Shown: one piece after another, positions 58,361 to 64,000 of the stretch
Layout: each line of letters opens with the position of its first letter
How positions within the stretch are numbered: the first letter of the stretch is position 1
Program-made: the position numbers and the translations under genes
The notes under the pieces: generated by a model
What the model was told of the DNA's origin: nothing
The model's input: the letters and a program-made list of their open reading frames with translations, nothing else
The model's database searches: none
Source: Candidula unifasciata
Lineage: Eukaryota; Mollusca; Gastropoda; Stylommatophora; Geomitridae
DNA length: 64,000 bases
Assembly: GCA_905116865.2 (NCBI GenBank)
Contig: CAJHNH020001101.1
Location: 468,501-532,500 of the forward strand
Direction of reading: 5' to 3'

Positions 58361-59836
58361 TCTCACATTCTCATACATGCACACTCATATACAGACATAC
58401 CTAACACATACATACACACATACATCTACATATATACACAAACAGAAAAGACACACACATACATATATGGACATATATGCACACACACATTCCATACATA
58501 CACACCTACACATGCATGCATGCATACACACACATACAATCACATGTACAGACACCCACAACCACACATTTACACTCACATGTAAACATACATACACACA
58601 TATACAAACACACATCAATACATACACCTACATCTTTACACACATACATGCATACATACCTAAATAAACACACATACACCCACATGCTTATACATTTAAA
58701 AATGCTTACACACACCCACATACATGCCGACACACATTACAGACGTACCCATACATGCATGCATACACACATATACAATCACCCATACAGACATCAGAAG
58801 GAGACAGTCATCATTTTTCGGCCATGTTATAAGATTAGGGAAAATGGGACACGTGGTGACCACTGGAAAGATATGTGGAAGGAGGGATGGAGGAAGACAA
58901 CGAGAGAAGATTCTTGTCAGTCACGTTGCATGGCATGGAGGTGTGTCGGCACACGAACTAATGCATGCTGCAGGGGATCGCAGATTGTGGCGAGGCATAA
59001 TCACCCATGTATGTCGGCAAACACCTGATGATGATGATTCTTTATTCGTATTCGTATTCGCATTCGGCCGAATAGTTGGTCCAGCTATTCGTATTCGGCC
59101 GAACAGTAAAATTTACTATTCGGTACAGCCCTAGTTCCTACAAAAGTGAATCATCCTTCTTTCCGCTTGAGTTAGTGCCTTACTTGCCAGCTAGTTCATT
59201 TGTACGCCTTTCTTTTATTATTCATTAGCGGGTAGTCCTTTTAGATTGTGTTGATCTGGAGCCAAGGTCAGTGAAGAAATCTGTTTCGATTTGGATTGGA
59301 ATTCTAGTCCTTGGGTCGACAGGCGAGCATCTAAGCGCTATTATATGGCGGCTCACATAACATAACAAAGTATAACAAAATAGTAACATAAAACAATAAA
59401 TAAAACAATATAGTAACAAAATAGTAACATAACAATGTATAACAAAATAATAGCATAACATAATACAGTACACAGTAACATAATACAGGAACACAACCTA
59501 ACATATTATAGTATGACAAAACTGAAATTTAACGTAGTATAATAGAATAGTGAAATAACAGTATAAGAAAGAAAGTAAAAAAACATAACACATATAACAA
59601 TTAGTAACAAAACGTAACATTGTGTAACAAAAAGTAACACAAGATAGTATAACAAAATAGTAACATAACATTAAAAAAAGTAACAGAGCAACATATATTA
59701 TAAACTAACATGACAAAACATGCCTTACTACTATAATGACAAGAAACTTACCCCAAACATTTTTACTGATCAAAATAAAACAGACGAAAAATAAGGCAGT
59801 GGGAATGACGATTTTGCGACCTAATGGTCGTCGCAT
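44298..59836 (-). CDS. HtrL/YibB-family protein, five exons, 333 aa (gene level)
   Basis: Exons in transcription order are 59836-59752, 54724-54511, 50446-50192, 47171-46979 and 44552-44298. Phases agree at every junction (1, 2, 2, 0) and total 1002 bases, 333 codons plus stop. The ATG at 59834-59836 starts MRRPLGRK, followed by a hydrophobic segment (IVIPTALFFVCFILI, residues about 9-23), so a type II membrane protein with a lumenal or outer domain is inferred. The domain carries landmarks I associate with Pfam HtrL_YibB: ITIVTMYINIGGF and ATYKKWM early, then HTPNTVFAEYSCAMNAKYDV and EYMAWLDIGLFR, SPWEYIRENWIWVSGAFVLA, and STDQQVIGAMY near the end. Bacterial members lie in lipopolysaccharide-related loci; the biochemical role in animals is not established, and a glycosyltransferase-like role is only a suggestion. 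Convergent with the ankyrin gene, no shared regulation visible. Confidence 0.88.
45340..46690 (+). mobile_element. LINE reverse-transcriptase remnant, antisense in intron 4
   Basis: Pieces include HRIIRVAEQQLSAPQFAFRK, VDQEIVFDRAERNKL, CVRQGCVLSPVLSNIFID and DRLNSACSKYNIAINANKTK. The part that should hold the catalytic YADD box is missing between KIYLYNHEAVHI and the PFAVEQCSF stretch. Many stops follow 46104. It ends in GATGATAATGATTAGC and (AGA)n. Confidence 0.82.
46695..46862. repeat. GAA/TAA microsatellite
   Basis: (AGA)n from 46697 to about 46780, then AAT/GAT triplets and a second (AGA)n at 46832-46858, directly at the LINE tail and about 115 bp from exon 4. Confidence 0.95.
46979..47171 (-). 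CDS. HtrL-family gene exon 4
   Basis: Acceptor GGTACTACCAG above 47171 has a poor pyrimidine tract but is the only one giving the required phase. Donor GAG|GTACGT at 46979. Encodes NLLESKLRPKNDRFALEVP, then PWEYIRENWIWVSGAFVLA. Confidence 0.82.
47240..48120. repeat. Microsatellite-rich intron DNA
   Basis: A-tracts at 47238-47262, 47861-47880 and 47953-47972, (GA)n at 47309-47380 and G-tracts at 47562-47580 and 47637-47654. No gene seen. Confidence 0.8.
48121..50075 (-). mobile_element. 5'-truncated LINE with huge CA-rich 3' region
   Basis: At the upper end the - strand reads MQHFLDEDARKVFYASYIQT, then after a shift VPVWDGCAKSNVKRLSSLQN, RALRLVSDNKHIVKKNLYYH, YSAAHLWNQLPLDLKN and NRKLFQFIL. 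This is the C-terminal region common to CR1/L2/Jockey-type LINEs. Below it lie 1.2 kb of CA/TG-rich DNA, then GGGCCGAATGTAAGACGGGC and AAAGTTCGTTCGTTC, a (GTTC)n terminal tail at 48121-48152. The same tail ends the element at 58069. Confidence 0.8.
48330..49530. repeat. CA-rich compound microsatellite, 1.2 kb
   Basis: Irregular ACACAC, ACATACATAC and ACAGACA units. All long frames in it (His/Thr-rich on +, Cys/Val-rich on -) are artefacts. Confidence 0.95.
50192..50446 (-). CDS. HtrL-family gene exon 3
   Basis: Acceptor AAATCCTTAG above 50446, donor TTCAG|GTATGT at 50192. Encodes the most conserved part: EIPAFNQLERIRTIYQNSSY, PKHTPNTVFAEYSCAMNAKY and VHTEYMAWLDIGLFR. Confidence 0.92.
50447..52190. 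other. HtrL-family intron 2, no gene supported
   Basis: At 51061-51240 the + strand reads DTLKTALESKDRWQRRQHQW and KSPRHRLSHC without a stop. It may be a scrap of a mobile-element ORF that I cannot place. (GTT)n lies at 51728-51756. Confidence 0.4.
52196..52505. repeat. 12-bp and TG short tandem repeats
   Basis: GGATATGTTTGT repeats about five times at 52208-52270; (TG)n with TATG interruptions lies at 52440-52505. Confidence 0.9.
52612..52757 (-). mobile_element. SINE family B copy
   Basis: On the - strand: GGGTTCGATCCCAGCTGCGG, then GCGTTGGTTTCGACAGTGGC, matching the + strand copy at 16472. The tRNA-like A region is AGGCGTTGCGAAAGCGC. Confidence 0.7.
52829..53254 (+). mobile_element. SINE family A, head-to-tail dimer
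   Basis: First copy 52829-53010: GTAGCCACCGTGGTGAAGCG, AAGGTCGTGGGTTCAGTCC, CTGGGAAGTAAAGGTGGCCG. It breaks off at ATATCACT, and a second copy begins: TGTGCGGATCGAAAGGTTGT, GGGAAGTAAAGGCGGCTTGC, CACATCACCCACTCAGTGCC, with a full tail to 53254. Together they suggest one SINE inserted in another or a tandem unit. Confidence 0.8.
53255..54500. other. HtrL-family intron 2, nothing recognised
   Basis: A-tracts at 53680 and 54320. The 53280-53620 stretch is less AT-rich and may be old retrotransposon sequence, but I could not read a family motif. Confidence 0.35.
54511..54724 (-). CDS. HtrL-family gene exon 2
   Basis: Acceptor TTCATACAG above 54724, donor TTCAG|GTAAGT at 54511. Encodes NPLEITIVTMYINIGGFLKW, then YFSPATYKKWMTTWGWLTNR and VIAFFDNVEDLETF, the start of the family domain. 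Confidence 0.92.
54790..55870 (-). mobile_element. RNase-H LINE remnant in intron 1
   Basis: RNase H motifs in order on the - strand: GDMIIFTDGSVLRGS (first Asp), LKMEVEAVTAAFGWLE (Glu), HVVVVTDSQNMLKKVE (Asp). Upstream is AKSYLRVAVDKKHLLHEAL, and at the end SYWHHRDWNSPLAAEDGDKA, the family signature. Shifts between the pieces kill the frame. It ends only about 65 bp upstream of exon 2. Confidence 0.85.
55875..56570. other. HtrL-family intron 1, weakly repetitive
   Basis: Poly-A at 56022-56039. 56100-56500 may be an upstream part of a LINE but has no readable motif. Confidence 0.3.
56572..57310. repeat. 24-bp minisatellite with an inverted segment, plus shared flank
   Basis: CCATGATATCTCTATCCAGC + CATA repeats about 20 times at 56740-57250, with CCTC insertions in some units. 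The left part (56575-56700) carries the same unit in opposite orientation (GGCTGGATAGAGGTATCATG). The right flank TTGACCGTTTCAATGC, TTAGTTAATTAAGTTTCATA matches the flank of the second array at 60678. Confidence 0.9.
57586..59037 (+). mobile_element. 5'-truncated RTE-like LINE, split in two
   Basis: 57586-58068 and 58793-59037 together match 24905-25560 of the long LINE (KVRKRILACYIHPILTDGCE, then RRQSSFFGHVIRLGKMGHVV), ending GATGATGATT. A CA run at 57975-58014 replaces part of the body. Gap 58069-58792 is a foreign insert flanked by ACAGAC on both sides. Confidence 0.88.
58069..58792 (-). mobile_element. LINE 3' end with (GTTC)n tail and CA/AT tracts
   Basis: GAACGAACGAACAAGCTTTA then GGGCACGCAGGCCCGTCTGA repeats the 3' end of the LINE at 48121. 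The rest is (AT)n at 58301-58358 and CA-rich DNA to 58785. The hexamer ACAGAC flanks it (58063-58068, 58787-58792). Confidence 0.82.
59255..59356 (-). mobile_element. SINE family A head fragment
   Basis: - strand GTGAGCCGCCATATAATAGC, then GCTTAGATGCTCGCCTGTCG, the tRNA-like start of family A; the body stops after about 100 bases. Confidence 0.6.
59357..59705. repeat. ACATAACAAAATAGTA low-complexity repeat
   Basis: ATAACAAAATAGTAACATAA and variants fill the stretch; it ends about 45 bp below exon 1. Confidence 0.85.
59752..59836 (-). CDS. HtrL-family gene exon 1 (signal anchor)
   Basis: ATG at 59834-59836 (AAACATGC, A at -3), 28 codons plus one base; donor TTTGGG|GTAAGT. Encodes MRRPLGRK, a 15-residue hydrophobic core and ISKNVW. 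The frame is open upstream to a TAA near 59920 but has no earlier ATG, so this start is preferred. No promoter element is convincing upstream. Confidence 0.8.
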
Positions 59837-59899
59837 GTTTTGGTTGTGAACTACTGGATGATGACCACCTTTCGGTGACTGGAGATATAACAAGTTTTT

Positions 59900-60590
59900 G
59901 TGATACGATTAATAATAAATATACAGTTTAACAATAACAAGCCACCAAAAACTAAACGACACTCAGAGGCCTGAAATTTATGACACTCTTACATTATTTT
60001 AAAGGGCAAAAGTGGAGGAACATATCTGATACTGCCGAAGGTCAGTAGTTACTTAAATGGGGTCTGTAGGATGTCTGTTTTTAGAGTTAACATTATAAAA
60101 GAAGAAAAATAATACTTTTAATCAAGCATAACTTCCAACATGACAATGTAAAATTGGGCTTATAATGCTTACCATGTACACAGAGTAAAGAAATCTTGTT
60201 TCTTTTTCTTCTATCAATCAACAGTTGATATCCATCTATTTAAGTATAAGTCACAAACATGACAATGCCCTTCAGGACTTCCCCAGTAGTTTGTCTTACA
60301 GTGTTTGTAAAACAGATGTCTTTACTCTGACTAGCAAAGTCTGGGTGATATTGTAAGACATGTTCTAGCCCTTGTTTTAGTGCAAACGCAACCAAACGTG
60401 GCAGGGAGAGTCAGAGAGACCCACTGAATATGAATGTGCTTAAAGTATTTAATACCCGGTTCTAGGATCCATGTCCCCTTCTAAACAGTTTTGTCTTCGC
60501 GTTTCTGTCAAACTTGTATGTATCGTTTGTTGTTTTTGCTCTATTTCTTTCTTATGTTATTTTAAAAATGTCTTTGGTTCTTTAAATCTC
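59900..60590. other. 5' flank of the HtrL-family gene
   Basis: No frame or repeat recognised; should hold the promoter or a 5' UTR exon. Confidence 0.35.
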
Positions 60591-60611
60591 ATGTGTGTGT
60601 GTGTGTGTGTG

Positions 60612-60678
<67 letters not shown>

Positions 60679-60991
60679 ACATACCATGATATCTCTATCT
60701 AGCCATACCATATCTCTATCCAGCCATACCATGGTATCTCTATCCAGCCATACCATGATACCTCCTCTATCCAGCCATGTTATACCTCTATCCAGCCATA
60801 CCATGATACTTCTATCCAGCCATACTATGAAACCTCTATCCAGCCATATCATGATACCTCTAATGAGCCATACCCTGAAACCTCTATTCAGCCATGCCAT
60901 GGCACATATATTGAGTACCCTTGTTGACCGTTTCCATGCGTAGTTAATTAAGTTTTCATATCTTGATTTCGAAGACGGCATCGACTGAAGT

Positions 60992-61081
<90 letters not shown>

Positions 61082-61092
61082 TATATATATAT
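60591..61092. repeat. Second 24-bp minisatellite between TG/AT and AT tracts
   Basis: (TG)n(TA)n at 60591-60675, then CCATGATATCTCTATCCAGC-type units about nine times (60681-60900), then the flank TTGACCGTTTCCATGC, TAGTTAATTAAGTTTTCATA as in the array at 56572, then (AT)n at 60991-61092. Confidence 0.9.
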
Positions 61093-61520
61093 AGGGGGGC
61101 TGCGTGGTCTCAAAGCATGGTGCCCGCTTCGATTGCTAGAGGTTCCGGGTCCAATACCGATAAGGGCTGGGATTTTTTTTCACGTAGACTTGGACTTCCC
61201 GTAATCCCCCTGGTCTCTGGGTAGTGAGATCGGACGCATGTGTGCATTGTTGCTCACTTAAAAAAATCCATTGACAGTTGAAAATCGTAAAAAGTAGCCT
61301 AACGGCGCTGCCCGGGCAAACTTCGGAGTTAAAAATCTACCCAAAATATTTCTGGATCCTCGCCGGTGCTATAGAGCCTGTGCACTGTGATGAGCTTCTT
61401 TGGACTCCGACTCAAGTTAGAAGAAGAACGGAGCTCTTATGGGTGACACCGGTGTGCCATGATGTTGATACGTTACGTTGTTCAAGACCTCAAAACCTCA
61501 AAAACTTTAAAACCTAAACT
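61093..61520 (+). mobile_element. SINE family C, long copy
   Basis: tRNA-like head GGGGCTGCGTGGTCTCAAAG with B-box-like GAGGTTCCGGGTCCAATACC; body CTTGGACTTCCCGTAATCCC, TCTGGATCCTCGCCGGTGCT, GAGCTTCTTTGGACTCCGAC; end AAGACCTCAAAACCTCAAAA. Inverted relative at 15655-16045. Confidence 0.82.
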
Positions 61521-61524
61521 CGCG

Positions 61525-62160
61525 TAGCAGCATAGTCGCCTAGTCTAGCCGGACTACAATAACCACGTAGTGTACTATATGCACTTTTGAGTGAACATAT
61601 CCAGTCTTCGTCCCTTGATTCTAATAATCCTTGCTAAATAAATATCTGTCAATATAGACTTTCTAAATGGTTTTCTATTCGGGACTTGAGAATCACAATC
61701 TGGATGGCAAGCCAAGAAATCAAATCTCAGATAACCCATTTGAACTTAAAGGAAGTTATCACTGAGGCATCTGTAAATCTTACACAAACCTAGTGTATGC
61801 AGCCGGCAGTCATGTGCTTGTGAGAATCTTAAACTTTTACATACACTGCACACACAATGATTTGTTTACAGAAACAATTACATTACAACTTAGGTTTCTA
61901 GAATACCTTTATAACAACGTGTTGTTTTGTAAACCTATATATGATTCAGCTGTCGCACAACAAATGGTTCACAGGACTAGAAAATGTCTCAGCTGTTCAA
62001 CGATAACTCAGTACGTAAATTGATCACTCACGTTTCAGACTTACCTATGAAGGTACAGTCAGGTGTTGCATATCGCTATAATCTCCGTGAGGTCAAATTT
62101 CCCGGGTAAATTGCTTTGTGTTCACTGCTCGTTTTAACTCTCTGTTGTCCCCATATTATT
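61525..62160. other. Flanking DNA, nothing recognised
   Basis: No supported gene or repeat. Confidence 0.3.
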
Positions 62161-62164
62161 CTAC

Positions 62165-62640
62165 CTATGTAAGAAGCAGACAGACTGGCTGGTTTCTGCA
62201 CCACTGGGTGGTAAACTGAAGTGAATCATGGCCACCTTAAGCTAGCCATGAGCAAACTGTGCAGAGGCACACTTATATTTCTGTGCTCTGAAGAATGTTG
62301 AATTATGAATCGACATAACATCACTCTGGACACTCCCATAAGTGCTCCGTTCCCATCGTCAACAGCAAACGTAGAGTTCAAATTCCGATGGCACCAGTAG
62401 ACGTCTGGTTGTGTATCTGTCTCATCATTTCCCTGAGTGTTGAGCGTCTGCCACATCCCCTGGTCGTGCTCTTAAGAGAATGGTGAAAACGGGGAGTAAC
62501 TAGAGGATTTGGCAGATAGGAAAGGGAAAACAGTCATTCAGTCAGACTATTACTGAAATCATCGAAGTCAGAGCTCTTCACTAGACGCTGAAGATGAGAT
62601 TGGAGCACGTATGTGAATGCCTCAAGTGCTTTAATGTCGG
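62165..62640. mobile_element. Rearranged RNase-H LINE remnants
   Basis: On + at 62170-62225, GCAGACAGACTGGCTGG corresponds to the ADRLAG motif. On - at 62285-62460 the family end DVYWCHRNLNSTFAVDDGNG is seen; on + again at 62540-62610, CTTCACTAGACGCTGAAGAT. Opposite orientations side by side indicate an inversion or two insertions. Confidence 0.65.
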
Positions 62641-62716
62641 TTTTTGAAACTCAGCTCAACTGTGTCTATGTATCTTATATCTGCTTGTAAAGCAAAAAGA
62701 GTGTTCTTTTTTTAGC

Positions 62717-62985
62717 ATTCACCGGTTGCAAACTCGAGTGGAAAATTCTGGTTGCTCATCCACTTCTGGACTTTGGTTTTGTTCCAGAATATCAGTTCTG
62801 CGTGCACATATATTTTACATATCTGGCTTATTTATATGCGGAATGCTGGTCTTTGATTCTCAGAAAGATGCACTTTGACATTGGAGGAAGCGCCTCTGAT
62901 TGGTTGCTTTCTACCACATGCCTGTTGGGTGTGGGGGTGGAAGGCGGGGTGGTTCTAACTCCCCCTCCCCCAGTAAAAATAAAGT
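62717..62985 (-). repeat. Dispersed repeat family D, reverse copy
   Basis: CATTCACCGGTTGCAAACTC, CTTCTGGACTTTGGTTTTGT, GATTCTCAGAAAGATGCAC and ACCACATGCCTGTTGGGTGT match the complement of family D. Confidence 0.65.
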
Positions 62986-63044
62986 CAGTAAAGGGCCCAT
63001 TTCAGGCCTTAACCACGTCAATCATTTGGTGCTATACGCCCATT

Positions 63045-63142
63045 GTTATAGACCAGTCGCAGTCAACAGTGGTTTTTAACCAAACCACACCGGCTGCGTT
63101 AATTTCTCAGGACATTTCGTGGTACCCATTGTAGGCCTGTTG
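63045..63142 (-). mobile_element. SINE family A tail fragment
   Basis: TTATAGACCAGTCGCAG, TCAGGACATTTCGTGGTACC and CATTGTAGGCCTG match the complement of the family A body. Confidence 0.5.
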
Positions 63143-63275
63143 CAAGCGTACCGTTCCCCCTCCTCCCCCTCTTCCACTTTCTGAACTGCTAACTGAAAGC
63201 TAACCATCCTCAGATACCAAATTCAACCACAAGAAAGGTTACAGTTGGGACACCAGTAACGGTTTTACCATTCTG

Positions 63276-63909
63276 GTAAAACCTGCAGTCTAGTGTGGGT
63301 AAAGGTGAAACCTGCAGTCTAGTGTGCGTAAAGGTGAAACCTGCAGTCTATTGTGAGTAAAGATGAAACCTGCAGTCTAGTGTGGATAAATGTGAAACCT
63401 GCAGTCTAGTATGGGTAAAGGTGAAACTTGCAGTCTAGTGTGGGTAAAGGTGAAACCTGCAGTCTAGTGTGGGTAAAGGTGAAACCTGCAGTCCAGTGTT
63501 GGTAAAGGTGAAACCTGCAGTCCAGTGTTGGTAAAAGTGTAACCTTCAGTCTAGTGTGGGTAAAGGTGAAACCTGCAGTCTAGTGTGGCTAAAGGTGAAA
63601 CCTGCAGTATAGTGTGCGTAAAGGTAAAACCTGCAGTCTAGTGTGGGTAAAGGTGAAACCTGCAGTCTAGTGTGGGTAAAGGTGAAACCTGCAGTCTAGT
63701 GTGGGTAAAGGTGAAACCTGCAGTCTAGTGTGGGTTAAAGGTGAAACCTGCAGTCTAGTGTGGGTAAAGGTGAAACCTGCAGTCTAGTGTGGGTAAAGGT
63801 GAAACCTGCAGTCTAGTGTGCGTAAAGGTGAAACCTGCAGTCTAGTGTGGGTAATGGTGAAACCTGCAGTCTAGTGTGGGTAAAGGTGAAACCTGCAGTC
63901 TAGTGTGGA
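63276..63909. repeat. 29-bp minisatellite, about 22 units
   Basis: GTAAAGGTGAAACCTGCAGT + CTAGTGTGG repeats head to tail with scattered single-base variants; one unit has an extra T near 63736. The array ends about 90 bases before the window edge. Confidence 0.97.
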
Positions 63910-64000
63910 CAAAGGAGTTTAAAATTGGGCTTGTTAAACCTGGAAACCACTTATAAACATGTCATCACTGAAAAGATGCGAATCTCAGATATTCGGGCCA

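Larger units (their letters stand above)
57391..59133. mobile_element. hAT-like element carrying nested retrotransposons
   Basis: Ends TAGGGCTGTACCGAATATTC and ACTATTCGGTACAGCCCTA equal those of the MITE at 41496. The octamer GTTCCTAC is directly repeated outside both ends (57383-57390, 59134-59141), a perfect target duplication. Between the hAT ends lies an RTE LINE piece, itself split by another LINE end. Confidence 0.9.

Overview
The window reads as nuclear DNA of an invertebrate animal, most probably a gastropod or other mollusc. Both recognisable genes are split into short exons with GT-AG introns of several kilobases. No exon can be assembled as a bacterial-type operon. The rest is dominated by animal-type interspersed repeats: RTE-like LINEs with TGA tails, RNase-H-bearing LINEs, tRNA-derived SINEs, mariner elements, hAT-like and TTAA-flanked DNA transposons, minisatellites and long CA/AT tracts. 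The mollusc assignment is an inference from repeat content and the gene set, not something the sequence proves.

Two host genes face each other tail to tail. Gene 1 (+ strand, coding 4266-26918) is an ankyrin-repeat protein. Nine coding exons join to 570 codons; every intron is phase 0, and exons 2-7 each encode about one ankyrin unit. The N-terminus has an MGxxxSK N-myristoylation-type start and the C-terminus is a long serine-rich tail in a single exon. Gene 2 (- strand, coding 59836-44298) is a five-exon gene for a protein of the HtrL/YibB family. It gives 333 residues with a type II membrane anchor, and all phases fit. About 17 kb between the two 3' ends holds no supported gene.

Region by region: 1-4.2 kb is AT-rich DNA with a degenerate GTAAGACAGTGT-type repeat, a 662-bp terminal-inverted-repeat element containing a long hairpin, a SINE and LINE ends. 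4.3-26.9 kb is the ankyrin gene, whose introns hold many elements: two mariners sharing one internal deletion, a SPIN/URR1-like hAT element, a 3.16-kb RTE-like LINE with a 10-bp target duplication, several hAT MITEs and a dispersed GAA-tailed repeat. 27-44 kb is intergenic, with minisatellites, SINEs, LINE remnants, a TTAA element and a hAT MITE sitting inside a LINE. 44.3-59.9 kb is the HtrL gene; its introns carry a LINE with a 1.2-kb CA-rich 3' region, a SINE dimer, an RNase-H LINE, and a three-layer nest (hAT-type element containing an RTE piece containing another LINE end). 59.9-64 kb is repeat-rich flank ending in a 29-bp minisatellite of about 22 units.

Exon borders were set by eye from splice motifs, reading frame and phase agreement, so each gene model is a prediction without transcript evidence. 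Most long open frames elsewhere come from simple repeats or decayed retrotransposons and are not annotated as genes.
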